From assembly GCA_028689995.1 (NCBI GenBank), contig JAQVCB010000010.1, positions 1-48,288 of the forward strand: DNA of 48,288 nt. Direction: 5' to 3'. Shown piece by piece: positions 32,961 to 42,281 of the stretch (its first letter is position 1; each line of letters begins with the position of its first letter). Source of the DNA: Candidatus Gastranaerophilales bacterium. Its GTDB lineage: Bacteria; Cyanobacteriota; Vampirovibrionia; Gastranaerophilales; UBA9579. The position numbers were made by a program, and so were the translations under genes. Under the pieces are notes generated by a model. It saw only the letters and a list, made by a program, of their open reading frames with translations, searched no databases and had not been told where the DNA came from.

Positions 32961-33861
32961 GTCTCTTCTATATCCTTACTATTATTAGTTTTTACTATTT
33001 ATTTTATCAATGCCTATTGTCGTTTGAAACAGGAAAGTAATAAAGGGTGGACTATTTGTCCACCACTAATTAATAATCTAACACAAAAGACTTGTAAATA
33101 ACAATTATTGGTTTATGAATATTCAACGATAATTTTATGAGTATGTTGCATTGGGATTTATGTTTGAATTTGCATGTTTTTATTTTCCACCATTTCTTTC
33201 TTTTTAAGGAAAAATAAAGAAACGGTGGAGCCAAAGAAAGAAAATCCTATTAGATTGATACTGAGACTAAGCACTCACATAGGAGACTTCTTTTGTTTGA
33301 CGCGCATAACTCGCCTTCACGTTGTTACGGCTCAGACAGATGCGCTACAGCAGTTATGCACGTGCAAGTCTCAGTAAGAAATGTCATGTCAGGGCTCTGC
33401 CCCGAACCCCGAACTTGTTTATTAATTTGTTCATTTTGCATCATTAAACTGCAACAGAAAACTTTCAGTTTTCATAAAAGGAAGGTTCGGAAACGTAGTT
33501 TCTGACTTAACATGGCTTACGGATGCCGAAGCGTCAAGTAATATTTCAAGGGCTTCTGTTTGAGCCGAAGGCGAGTTATGCCCGCTATGGCATTTAATTT
33601 CAAATGAGCTTCGTGCAGCCGTTTCAATCGAATGGGTTTTCTCTTTTTCTTTGCTTCGTTTCTTTTTCTCTTTTGTTATTAGGTAAAAGAGAAAAAGAAA
33701 TGAAGAAACCCTAAAGAAACAAATCTCAACTAAAAATCCAAATTCGATATTCAGGATCGAAAAATGCTTTTTCTATCTAAAAATTGCCCGGGTTAATATT
33801 TTCAGGATGGTATAATTATTGAATAAGTAGTTATCACTGAAAGTATACAAGGAAAGTTATT
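32961..33861. repeat. 901-bp gene-free mosaic of inverted repeats
   Basis: Three structures are seen. TCCACCATTTCTTT (33186-33199) pairs with AAAGAAACGGTGGA (33216-33229), one mismatch. GCATAACTCGCCTTC (33304-33318) plus CGGCTCAGACAG (33328-33339) pair with CTGTTTGAGCCG (33556-33567) and GAAGGCGAGTTATGC (33567-33581), the left arm carrying a 9-bp insertion. A 21-bp pyrimidine-rich arm (33654-33674) pairs with 33685-33705 at 20 of 21 positions. The G+C content of 33290-33610 is above that of its surroundings. Open frames in this stretch look accidental. It is probably one or more non-autonomous elements upstream of recQ. Confidence 0.65.
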
Positions 33862-35688
33862 TTGGCAATAGTTTTGCAGCAAAAGCCCATCGAAATTTTA
33901 CACTCAGTTTTTGGATACAGCTCCTTCAGGGATAAACAGGCAGAGATTATAGATCACATTATTAATGGTCAAGATGCATTGATATTGATGCCTACAGGAG
34001 GAGGTAAATCTCTTTGCTATCAAATTCCGGCATTATGTTTACCCGGAGTTGCGGTGATCGTTTCACCTCTTATTGCTTTAATGCAGGACCAGGTTGAATC
34101 CATGAAACAACTTGGAATAAGAGCTTCTGTTTTAAATTCAACATTATCATCAAGCGAATCGTCAAAAGTAGAAGAAAAAATGCGTAATGGCGAGTTAGAT
34201 ATAGTATATGTTTCACCTGAAAGGTTAAATACAGAAAGTTTCCTTGATAATATTGAACAGTGTGAATTATCTCTTTTTGCTATTGATGAAGCACACTGCG
34301 TTTCACAATGGGGACATGACTTTAGGCCTGAATATACTGAATTTTCCAAATTAAAAGAAAGATTTCCTTCGATACCCCGTATTGCGCTGACAGCAACTGC
34401 TGATGAACTTACACGTCAGGATATTGTAAAACATTTAGGTCTTGAAAATGGTCGCATATTTATTTCAAGCTTTGATCGTCCTAATATCAACTACCGTATT
34501 ATGGCAAAGGATAATGAAAAAAAGCAGCTTTTAACTTTTTTAAATGACGAGCATAAAGGAGATTCAGGCATTGTTTATTGCATTTCTCGTAATAAAGTTA
34601 TGGAAGTGGCTAAATATCTGAAAGAACATGGCTATAATGCCTGGCCCTACCATGCCGGTCTTAATAAAGATAAAAGAACTAAAAATCAGGATCGATTTAT
34701 CAAGGATGAGGGGATTGTGATGGTAGCAACTATCGCATTTGGTATGGGAATAAACAAACCTGATGTCAGATTCGTTGCACATTTAGATCTGCCTAAAAGC
34801 GTGGAATCCTATTATCAGGAAACAGGAAGAGCAGGTCGTGACGGACTTCCTTCTGATGCATGGATGGTATATGGAATAGAAGACATTGTTAAATTACAAC
34901 AATTTATAGTCAGATCCAATGCCGATAAAGAACATAAAATGCTTGAATATCAAAAGCTTGATGCCTTAATTGGTTATGTGGAAACTGTCAGATGCAGACG
35001 TCAGGTTTTACTTGAATATTTTGGTGAAAAATCGGAGGCTAAGGGCTGTGATAATTGTGATACCTGCCTTGAACCGGTAAAAACATTTGACGGCACAGTT
35101 GCGGTGCAAAAGGCATTATCCTGTATATTTCGAACAGGTCAAATGTTTGGTATAACACATATTATTAATATTCTTCTTGGCAAGGAGGATGAAAAAGTAA
35201 AGAGATTTAACCATAATAATTTAAGTACTTTTGGTATAGGCAAGGAATACGATAAGTCTCAATGGAAGTCTGTTTTCAGGCAAATTATAGCATCCGGTAC
35301 AGCAGTTGTTGATATGGAATCATACGGAGCTGTTAAATTGTCCGCAAATTCAAATAAAATTTTGCGTGGAGAGGAAAAAATTTATTTGCGCAGTGACGTT
35401 ATGGACAGAAAATCAAAGAAAGAAAAGAAAGTTGCTGCCGGAAAACGTTCTGTCCTAACAAATACAGAAGATGAAGCTTTATTCCAAAAATTAAAAGCTT
35501 TTAGATTATCTCTTGCACAAGAGCAAAAAATCCCACCATTTATAATTTTTCATGACAGTACTTTAATTGAGATGGTTAATAAAAAACCTGAAAATTTAGA
35601 AGAATTTGGCTGTATTTCAGGAGTAGGAAAAAATAAACTGGATCGCTACGGCAAATCATTTCTTGAAATTATAAAAGAAAGTAATTAA
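33862..35688 (+). CDS. recQ: ATP-dependent DNA helicase RecQ
   Basis: 608 residues, 3'-5' helicase in recombination and fork repair. Motif 0/I region is FGYSSFRDKQAEII and MPTGGGKSLCYQ; DEAH box AIDEAHCVSQWGHDFRPEY with the aromatic loop; SAT-like ALTATA; ATIAFGMGINKPDVRFVAHLD and ETGRAGRDG for motifs V-VI. The zinc subdomain cysteines are CRRQVLLEYFGE and CDNCDTC. A winged helix and an HRDC domain (FQKLKAFRLSLAQEQKIPPF ... CISGVGKNKLDRYG) complete it. The start is TTG with AAGGAAAG 6 nt upstream. The mosaic repeat region lies immediately 5'. Confidence 0.96.
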   Translation: MAIVLQQKPIEILHSVFGYSSFRDKQAEIIDHIINGQDALILMPTGGGKSLCYQIPALCLPGVAVIVSPLIALMQDQVESMKQLGIRASVLNSTLSSSESSKVEEKMRNGELDIVYVSPERLNTESFLDNIEQCELSLFAIDEAHCVSQWGHDFRPEYTEFSKLKERFPSIPRIALTATADELTRQDIVKHLGLENGRIFISSFDRPNINYRIMAKDNEKKQLLTFLNDEHKGDSGIVYCISRNKVMEVAKYLKEHGYNAWPYHAGLNKDKRTKNQDRFIKDEGIVMVATIAFGMGINKPDVRFVAHLDLPKSVESYYQETGRAGRDGLPSDAWMVYGIEDIVKLQQFIVRSNADKEHKMLEYQKLDALIGYVETVRCRRQVLLEYFGEKSEAKGCDNCDTCLEPVKTFDGTVAVQKALSCIFRTGQMFGITHIINILLGKEDEKVKRFNHNNLSTFGIGKEYDKSQWKSVFRQIIASGTAVVDMESYGAVKLSANSNKILRGEEKIYLRSDVMDRKSKKEKKVAAGKRSVLTNTEDEALFQKLKAFRLSLAQEQKIPPFIIFHDSTLIEMVNKKPENLEEFGCISGVGKNKLDRYGKSFLEIIKESN

Positions 35689-35730
35689 AATAATAATTTG
35701 AATTATATTCATTACATTCTGTGAAACACT

Positions 35731-35902
35731 GTCATTGCGAGCGACCAACGGGAGCGTGGCAATCTAACTAACTTGGCGGATTATTGCAAACTATAAATAT
35801 TGATTTTGGGCTGTTTTAATCTATGAATATTGGTAAGATCCTCACGTCGCGGAGTTTACACTGAGCGAGCGAAGCGTAGTCGAATGTGCTCCTCAGGATG
35901 AC
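35731..35902. repeat. Dispersed GTCAT...ATGAC repeat between recQ and tex
   Basis: Starts GTCATTGCGAGCGACCAACG and ends CTCCTCAGGATGAC. It contains GGAGCGTGGCAATCT, AAGATCCTCACGTCG and GAGCGAGCGAAGCG, the G+C-rich motif block typical of this repeat type. It is the longest of the four copies. The gap 35689-36020 is otherwise gene-free. Confidence 0.75.
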
Positions 35903-36020
35903 ATGTTGGTTGGCTTTTGAAGACTTTGCTCAGCACTGGGGGAAAATCTCTTGCTTTGCTGCCGAAATTCTATCTTTTATGTTACTATCCTAAATGCTGA
36001 ACTTATTCGGAAGTAAAAAA

Positions 36021-38165
36021 ATGAATGAAATTTTCGTATTAAAAAATATAGCAGAAGAACTCAATATAAAAGAATCTTCAGTCTCAAATACAATTGAGCT
36101 GCTTAAAAATGATGCCACTATCCCCTTTATTGCAAGATACAGGAAAGAAAAAACAGATGGGCTTGATGAAACTCAAATAAAAAATATTAGCGAGAGGTTT
36201 GAATACTATAAAGTACTTGAAAAAAGAAAAGAAACTATTCTCGAAACTATTAAAGGACAGGAAAAGCTGACTCCTGAACTTGAAAAATCAATAATATTCT
36301 GTATAGACAAACAAAAACTTGAGGATATTTATCTTCCATATAAACCAAAAAAACGAACAAAAGCTTCTATTGCAAAAGAAAAGGGCTTAGAACCGTTAGC
36401 TGATATGATCTTTATGCAGTTACCTGTTAAAGGCTCAAAAGAAGAGATTTTATCCAGATATATAAATTCTGAAAAAGGTGTGACTAATTCTGATGATGCT
36501 TTAGCAGGCGCACTCGATATAGTAGCAGAGAGAATATCCGATATGGCTGATATAAGAAGCTGGCTAAGAAATTTTGTTTTTACAAACGGACTTATATGTT
36601 CAAAAGTTAAAAAAGACTGGTTGAATAAAAAATCTAAATTCGAGAATTACTATGATTTTTCTGAACTTGTAAAAAAATCTCCTTCTCATAGAATTCTAGC
36701 GATGAAAAGAGGAGAAAAAGAAGGCGTTCTCTCTTTGCAGCTTAATATTGAGGATGAAAGAGCCCTTATATTTATAGAGTCTAAAATAGTAACAAACAGG
36801 CAGTTTATTTTTTATGAAGATATTGTTAATGCTATAAAAGACAGCTACAAAAGATTAATCTATCCTTCTATAGAAACAGATGTGATGAATTTCAAAACAG
36901 ATGAAGCCGAAAAAGAAGCAATTGATGTATTTTCCAAAAATCTTAAAAACCTCCTGCTGTCACCTCCTGCCGGTAACAAAATGATACTTGGCGTCGACCC
37001 CGGCTTTAGAACAGGATGCAAGACGGCTGTTATAGACAGAAACGGGAATTTTAAGGAATATAGTGCAATTTTTCCTTTTGAAACAAACAGAAAAGATCAG
37101 TCCGAAAAAATCATTCTGGACTTTATAAAAAGGTATGAAATAGAACTGATTTCAATCGGTAATGGTACAGCGTCAAAAGAAACAAGTGTTTTTGTTAATC
37201 AGGTAATCAAGAAAAATAATTTAAAAGTAAAGGCTGTTATAGTGAATGAAGCAGGGGCTTCAGTTTATTCAGCCTCAGATGTAGCAATAAAAGAATTTCC
37301 TGAGCTTGATATTACAGTAAGAGGGGCAATTAGTATAGGTAGGAGATTACAGGATCCGTTGGCAGAACTTGTAAAAATCGACCCAAAAGCTATAGGAGTT
37401 GGGCAGTATCAGCACGATGTAAATCAGCCGGAATTAAAGAAATCTCTTGTTTTAACTGTTGAATCAGCTGTTAATTTTGTCGGAGTAGAATTAAACACAG
37501 CTTCTTCTGATCTTTTATCATATGTTTCAGGTATAGGGAATGCTGTTGCGCAAAATGTTATAAACTACAGAAAAGAAAACGGAGATTTTAAAAGTAGAAA
37601 AGAGCTTTTAAAAGTTTCCAAGCTCGGAAACAAGGCATTTGAACAATGTGCAGGTTTTTTAAGATTACGAAACAGCAAAAATCCTCTTGATAATTCTGCA
37701 ATACATCCTGAGAGTTATTCTGTTGTTGAAAGGATGGCAAAAGACCTTGGTGTAAAAATTGAAAATCTTATAGGCAATGAAGAATTAATTTCAAAAATCA
37801 GACTGGATAATTATGTAACGACTGATATAGGTTTAATGACGTTAAAAGATATAATTAACGAACTTAAAAAACCCGGACTGGATCCCAGAAAAGTATTTTC
37901 CAGCATACAATTCAGCTCTGAAATCAATGAAATTGCTGATCTTAATATCGGCATGGAGCTTGAAGGGGTTATCACAAACGTCACTAACTTCGGTGCTTTT
38001 GTTGATATCGGAGTACATCAGGACGGATTGATACATATTTCAAAATTAAGTGACAGGTATGTTTCAAATCCTCACGAAATTGTTTCAGTAGGCGATAAAG
38101 TCAGAGTAAAAGTAGCCTCTGTCGATAAAGAACTGAAAAGAATCTCGCTTGAAAGAATTTTTTAA
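36021..38165 (+). CDS. tex: Tex-family RNA-binding transcriptional accessory protein
   Basis: About 714 residues from the second Met (MNEIFVLKNIAEELNI), chosen because GGAAG lies 8 nt upstream; the first Met at 35994 has no ribosome binding site. Domains in order: N-terminal HTH-like region (TIPFIARYRKEKTDGLDE), YqgF/RNase H-like domain (ILGVDPGFRTGCKTAVID), helix-hairpin-helix (GIGNAVAQNVINYRKENGDF, VSKLGNKAFEQCAGFLRLR) and a C-terminal S1 domain (GMELEGVITNVTNFGAFVDI). Tex proteins bind nucleic acid at transcription complexes. The TTTT-rich end has no clear terminator, only an imperfect G/C hairpin at 38170. Confidence 0.95.
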   Translation: MNEIFVLKNIAEELNIKESSVSNTIELLKNDATIPFIARYRKEKTDGLDETQIKNISERFEYYKVLEKRKETILETIKGQEKLTPELEKSIIFCIDKQKLEDIYLPYKPKKRTKASIAKEKGLEPLADMIFMQLPVKGSKEEILSRYINSEKGVTNSDDALAGALDIVAERISDMADIRSWLRNFVFTNGLICSKVKKDWLNKKSKFENYYDFSELVKKSPSHRILAMKRGEKEGVLSLQLNIEDERALIFIESKIVTNRQFIFYEDIVNAIKDSYKRLIYPSIETDVMNFKTDEAEKEAIDVFSKNLKNLLLSPPAGNKMILGVDPGFRTGCKTAVIDRNGNFKEYSAIFPFETNRKDQSEKIILDFIKRYEIELISIGNGTASKETSVFVNQVIKKNNLKVKAVIVNEAGASVYSASDVAIKEFPELDITVRGAISIGRRLQDPLAELVKIDPKAIGVGQYQHDVNQPELKKSLVLTVESAVNFVGVELNTASSDLLSYVSGIGNAVAQNVINYRKENGDFKSRKELLKVSKLGNKAFEQCAGFLRLRNSKNPLDNSAIHPESYSVVERMAKDLGVKIENLIGNEELISKIRLDNYVTTDIGLMTLKDIINELKKPGLDPRKVFSSIQFSSEINEIADLNIGMELEGVITNVTNFGAFVDIGVHQDGLIHISKLSDRYVSNPHEIVSVGDKVRVKVASVDKELKRISLERIF

Positions 38166-38239
38166 ATGGTAGGGAGGGATCCCTATCCCACCTATGATGA
38201 AAACCAGCGTTATTATAAATGCCCTATTAATATTGAAGG

Positions 38240-38485
38240 CTAAGATGCAGGCACAATGGTCATTTTATAACCGATTGCTCTTAATATGGCTAATAAATCA
38301 TCAAAATAAAGGTCCGTTTCACTTTCCAATATATCCTGCAACTGTTCTTTACTCATTCCTGTCTTTTTGAGAACTGCTGAAAACTTCCCATCTGTATTAA
38401 CAAGTTTTTTTAAAGAAGCTAAAAACGGATCGATGTCATCATTTTCAGTAATTAAATTTAACGCTTTATTCAAATCTTTAATCAT
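38240..38485 (-). CDS. HigA-like small HTH protein (orphan antitoxin type)
   Basis: About 81 residues from the ATG (an in-frame GTG adds four). FLASLKKLVNTDGKFSAVLK, then KTGMSKEQLQDILESETDLY and FDDLLAILRAIGYKMTIVP match the addiction-module-antidote HTH family that sits next to HigB/RelE-type toxins. No toxin-like gene is adjacent: upstream lies the HExxH protein and downstream is tex. It is the last gene of a four-gene minus-strand cluster. It may be a transcriptional regulator of that cluster. Confidence 0.7.
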   Translation of the reverse strand: MIKDLNKALNLITENDDIDPFLASLKKLVNTDGKFSAVLKKTGMSKEQLQDILESETDLYFDDLLAILRAIGYKMTIVPAS

Positions 38486-38608
38486 AATAATACCCACTTT
38501 TAATTAATCACAATTAATTTTACTGCTTAATTTCTTAAACAGTAAATAGAAATAAAATAAATAAACATACTTTATAAAAAAGTGCTAAGTTTTTTTGAAT
38601 AATAAAGG

Positions 38609-39319
38609 TTATGGTTTGACATCTTTCTTTTTAATAAAGAAATTAGGCATTTTTTTATAATTTTTGAGATTATAAAGGAATTCTCTGAAATAATTAATAA
38701 CAGCTTTATGCTCATTAATACTTGAGTATTCAGGAAGATTCGCATATTCTTTAGTCAATTTAATTTGATTTTTAATCCCGTTAAATCCGTGATGTTCGTA
38801 TATAAATTGCCAGGAATCCAGGTCGGCATTTTGAAGATTAAATTTTGTCTTTATATCAGTCCAAAATTTTAATTCATTTATCCTGGCATCAATTTCTTCC
38901 TGAATTGAACAGGTGTATTCGTTTTCCTGTTCCTTAAATAAAGTCCCCATGAACTTTTTCATAAACCTTTCATCCTTGAGTGTTTTAATCGCATCTTTTT
39001 TATTTTGAATAACGGGATGGGCTAACATAGTTGCATAAATGTAATCATCCGAAAATTTATTATGCTCAAGATGCATTTTAATATGAGTTAATTCATGAAT
39101 TATCACAGTTGCAATCAAATAAATGTCTGCCGACTTTAATGAATTATCTAATCCGATCTGCCTTCTTCTGCGGTATGTTATTGCCTGAATATTCCTGTTA
39201 CTTAAATCTTCAAAATGAATTTTAACTACTACAAGAAACATGGTCAAATCATCAGAACCATATTGTCTTACAATCTTTATTGCATCATCAATTTTTAATC
39301 TGTCAGAATATTCTGTCAA
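38609..39319 (-). CDS. Putative HExxH metallopeptidase
   Basis: 236 residues, no signal peptide. VIIHELTHIKMHLEH places His75-Glu76-Leu-Thr-His79; the Glu-rich SIQEEIDARINELKFW block (about 138-153) is the best candidate for the third ligand. The remainder is helical and basic at the C-terminus (FFIKKKDVKP). The start is TTG with AAAGGA about 8 nt upstream. It lies 49 bp after the TPR gene and is probably co-transcribed with it. I cannot assign a peptidase family; ImmA/IrrE was considered because of the nearby HTH gene, but its E-x-x-A block is not where expected. Confidence 0.6.
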   Translation of the reverse strand: MTEYSDRLKIDDAIKIVRQYGSDDLTMFLVVVKIHFEDLSNRNIQAITYRRRRQIGLDNSLKSADIYLIATVIIHELTHIKMHLEHNKFSDDYIYATMLAHPVIQNKKDAIKTLKDERFMKKFMGTLFKEQENEYTCSIQEEIDARINELKFWTDIKTKFNLQNADLDSWQFIYEHHGFNGIKNQIKLTKEYANLPEYSSINEHKAVINYFREFLYNLKNYKKMPNFFIKKKDVKP

Positions 39320-39368
39320 ATATTACGTCCTTTAACTCATAATACAAACAAAATCGAAAATAATTCAT

Positions 39369-41273
39369 TTATTGATTCTTAGAAAAAAGGATACTGTAAA
39401 CCTTACTTAATTCAGCTTTAACTCCCGGATCAGCAGGATTTATATATAAAACCTTTGTAAAATTTTCCAGAGCCAAAACTTGATTATCCTTAGCCTTGTA
39501 ACAATGTCCAAGAACATTAAAAGCAGGAAAATATTCAGAATTAAGACCAATTACTTTTTGCATATATTCTATAGCAGTATCATATTCACTTTTTGAATAA
39601 TAAACATAACCCAAATTATAATAAGCCCAGATATTATTTGGATCAAGGGTAATAGCTTTGTTGTAATTTTCTATAGCAAACTCATACTCAGTTTTTTTAA
39701 AATAAATAAGACCTAAAGCGTTAAATGAATATGAATCATCTGATTTTATTGCAATAGCTTTACTTATACTTTCAATAGCAAGATCATATTCACTTTGTTC
39801 ATAGTAAACATAACCCATATTATAATAAGCCCAGTTATTATTTGAATCGAATTCAATAGCTTTTTTGTAATTTTCAATAGCAAGATCATAATCTTTTTTA
39901 TCACGATAAATTCGACCCAGCGCATTATATGCATCAGAATCCTTAGAATTAATTGACAAAGCTTTTTGCAAACTTTCTATAGCTAAAATGTACTCAGCTT
40001 TCATATAATATGCCTGACCCAGACGGCGGTGGAACAAATTGTTATCAGAGTTAATAGCAATAGCTCTATTATAAGCATCGATAGCCGGATCACATTCACC
40101 CTTAATTGCATAAACTTCACCCAAATTATAATAAGCCCAGCTATTATTTGGATCAAGGGTAATAGCTTTGTTGTAATTTTCGATAGCAGGCTCATACTCG
40201 GATTTCTTAAAATAAACAAGACCTAAAGCGTTAAACGAATACGAATCATCTGATTTTATTGCAATAGCTTTAGTTATACTTTCAATAGCAAGATCATATT
40301 CACTTTTTGAATAATAAACATAACCCATATTATAATAAGCCCAGTTATTATTTGAATCGAATTCAATAGCTTTTTTGTAATTTTCGATAGCAAGATCATA
40401 GTCTTTTTTATCCTGATAAATACGACCCAATGCATTATAAGCATAAGAATCCTGAGAATTAATTGATAAAGCTTTTTGCATATTTTCTATAGCTAAAATA
40501 TACTCAGCTTTCATATAATATGCCTGACCCAGACGGTAGTATGACCAATTGTTATCGGGTCTAATCGCAATAGCTTTATTATAAGCATCGATAGCAAGAT
40601 CATATTTACCTTGATTAAGATAAGTTAGTCCTAAAGAATTAAATGTATAAGAATCATTCGGTTTAATTTCTAGTGCTGAATTAAAATTCTCAATAGCAAG
40701 ATCATATTCGCCTTTAATTACATAGACTTTACCCAAATTATAATAAGCCCAACTATTATTTGGATCTAGATCAATAGCTTTTTTGTATTTTTCAATAGCA
40801 GGCTCATATTCAGTTTTCTTAAAATAAATAAGACCTAAAGCATTAAAAGAATATGAATCATCTGATTTTATTGCGATAGCTTTATTGATACTTTCAATAG
40901 CAGAATCATATTCACTTTTTGAATAGTAAACATAACCCATATTATAATAAGCCCAACTATTATTTGGATTGATAACAATAGCTTTTTTGTAATTTTCGAT
41001 AGCAAGATCATAGTCTTTTTTATCCTGATAAATTCGACCCAGCGCATTATATGCATAAGAATCCTGAGAATTAATTGATAAAGCCCTCTGAATACTTTCT
41101 ATAGCTGAATCATATTCAGCTTTCATATAATATGCCTGACCTAAATGGTAATATGGTAAATTATTATCAGGTTTAATTGCAATAGCTTTATTTATACTTT
41201 CAATAGCAAGATCGTATTCGCCTTTTTCTAAGTGTTCTGATCCTTTATTAAGTAACTCTTCAATCTTTTTCAT
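39369..41273 (-). CDS. Large TPR protein with higher-order repeats (about 18 TPRs)
   Basis: About 634 residues, nearly all 34-residue tetratricopeptide units of the type AYYNMGYVYYSKSEYDLAIE. I start at the second Met (MKKIEELLNKGSEH), which follows GGAAAGAG; the first Met at 41297 has no ribosome binding site. No signal peptide or membrane segment is seen, so it is a cytoplasmic scaffold. The units are arranged in blocks: the marker LGQAYYMKAEY recurs three times, at DNA distances near 510 and 612 bp, equal to five and six TPRs. The block copies are highly similar at DNA level, so the array was recently amplified. It is the second gene after the cyclic-nucleotide-binding gene (46-bp gap). 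Confidence 0.9.
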   Translation of the reverse strand: MKKIEELLNKGSEHLEKGEYDLAIESINKAIAIKPDNNLPYYHLGQAYYMKAEYDSAIESIQRALSINSQDSYAYNALGRIYQDKKDYDLAIENYKKAIVINPNNSWAYYNMGYVYYSKSEYDSAIESINKAIAIKSDDSYSFNALGLIYFKKTEYEPAIEKYKKAIDLDPNNSWAYYNLGKVYVIKGEYDLAIENFNSALEIKPNDSYTFNSLGLTYLNQGKYDLAIDAYNKAIAIRPDNNWSYYRLGQAYYMKAEYILAIENMQKALSINSQDSYAYNALGRIYQDKKDYDLAIENYKKAIEFDSNNNWAYYNMGYVYYSKSEYDLAIESITKAIAIKSDDSYSFNALGLVYFKKSEYEPAIENYNKAITLDPNNSWAYYNLGEVYAIKGECDPAIDAYNRAIAINSDNNLFHRRLGQAYYMKAEYILAIESLQKALSINSKDSDAYNALGRIYRDKKDYDLAIENYKKAIEFDSNNNWAYYNMGYVYYEQSEYDLAIESISKAIAIKSDDSYSFNALGLIYFKKTEYEFAIENYNKAITLDPNNIWAYYNLGYVYYSKSEYDTAIEYMQKVIGLNSEYFPAFNVLGHCYKAKDNQVLALENFTKVLYINPADPGVKAELSKVYSILFSKNQ

Positions 41274-41319
41274 AAACTTTCTCTTTCCAAATCTCATTAA
41301 ATTTACTGATACTTAACTG

Positions 41320-41805
41320 TTATGAATGGTTTTCAGTTTCGTGAATTGCTTTTAGATAAGTTTTGTTGGCTTTTTTAAGTCTTGTACTGACTGTACTTCC
41401 AGCTTTTCTAAGAATATTTATTGCTAATTCAGGTCTTATTTTAATTATTTTTTCGAAAGAAGAACAGCCAAATCTTATTGCAGTTACCGCAGTAATACTC
41501 ATAATACTTGCTGATCTGGTACCCGGTGAAATAAATGCCATTTCTCCTATAACCTGCGGAGCTTCAAATTGAGCAAGTGTTTGATTATTGCCATCTTCTG
41601 TTTTTTTTAATACTCTTACAGAACCATTCATTATAAAAAACAATGAATCCTGAACTTCACCTTCTTTAAAAATATATTTATCTTCATCATAATAATAAAG
41701 TTCCAGCATTTCCGATAATATTTTAAGGTCTTCATCTGATTGATCGTTAAAAAAAGGGATTCTTGCTACTTCATTTATTGTTAATTCTCTTGAATTCTTC
41801 CACAT
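41320..41805 (-). CDS. Cyclic-nucleotide-binding domain protein without HTH
   Basis: 161 residues, almost entirely one CRP-type cNMP-binding domain: PFFNDQSDEDLKILSEMLEL, IFKEGEVQDSLFFIMNGSVR, then GEMAFISPGTRSASIMSITA for the phosphate-binding cassette (GE-x(n)-RSAS). A short helical C-terminus (TRLKKANKTYLKAIHE) replaces the DNA-binding HTH of CRP proteins, so it probably acts by protein contact. AAGGA lies 9 nt before the ATG. It is the first gene of the cNMP-TPR-HExxH-HTH cluster, suggesting second-messenger input into that system (inference). Confidence 0.85.
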   Translation of the reverse strand: MWKNSRELTINEVARIPFFNDQSDEDLKILSEMLELYYYDEDKYIFKEGEVQDSLFFIMNGSVRVLKKTEDGNNQTLAQFEAPQVIGEMAFISPGTRSASIMSITAVTAIRFGCSSFEKIIKIRPELAINILRKAGSTVSTRLKKANKTYLKAIHETENHS

Positions 41806-42145
41806 AAAGCAAATCCTTATTGTAAATTAATCAGATAGTTTGATTATACAATATTTTAAGAATATTGTATATAAATTAAAAGCTGTTTTTGCGTGTCTAT
41901 AATTACCCCTTAATGAACAAATTAGTACTTTGATAGTGAAATTATTAATATATCGCATAAAATTTTTCAAATAGTTAGTTTTAATTTTATTTAGTATATT
42001 TTATCACCACAATAAATAGCTCCCGGTAGTTTTCCAGGAGCTACATTACTTTTATAAAAGAGTACATACTCTATTACATTTTCATTTTATATTTAGAAAT
42101 TTGCTTTACGTAAAATATATTATTAAATACATCTATATGAATAGG
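41806..42145. other. Gene-free region with a minus-strand terminator candidate
   Basis: TAGCTCCcGG (42017-42026) pairs with CCaGGAGCTA (42034-42043), loop TAGTTTT, one mismatch. On the minus strand it is followed by TTTATTG and would end the zinc-ribbon transcript. Otherwise AT-rich, no gene seen; the cNMP promoter should lie just upstream of 41805. Confidence 0.5.
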
Positions 42146-42271
42146 TTATTTGTTGTTATCGGTACTACTACTTCTTCTATTCCCAAATTTACTACCTGAT
42201 CTTTTTCTGTATTTATTAGCGTATATTTTATTACGTTCAGCCTTTTCTTTTTTTTGATTATTTTTAGCCAA
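42146..42271 (-). CDS. Small Lys/Arg-rich protein (41 residues)
   Basis: Starts at TTG, giving MAKNNQKKEKAERNKIYANK and ending SSSTDNNK. AAGGAAAG, which begins at the stop codon of the zinc-ribbon gene, lies 4 nt before the TTG, so translation would be coupled. Very basic (about 14 Lys/Arg in 41), disordered, possibly nucleic-acid binding. The frame continues upstream in a different phase from the zinc-ribbon gene, so a frameshifted extension is an alternative. Not recognised; short length keeps confidence moderate. Confidence 0.5.
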   Translation of the reverse strand: MAKNNQKKEKAERNKIYANKYRKRSGSKFGNRRSSSTDNNK

Positions 42272-42281
42272 AATTCTTTCC

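Noticed and set aside
33174-33505. Two overlapping open frames of about 70 codons before recQ
   Set aside because: They lie in inverted-repeat DNA, have no ribosome binding sites and no protein-like composition.
38240-38485. Toxin-antitoxin pair
   Set aside because: Only an antitoxin-like HTH is present; neither neighbour resembles a HigB/RelE-type toxin.
39369-41273. CRISPR-like array because of the regular DNA repeats
   Set aside because: The 102-bp periodicity is that of coding TPR units in one long frame; no spacer-repeat structure.
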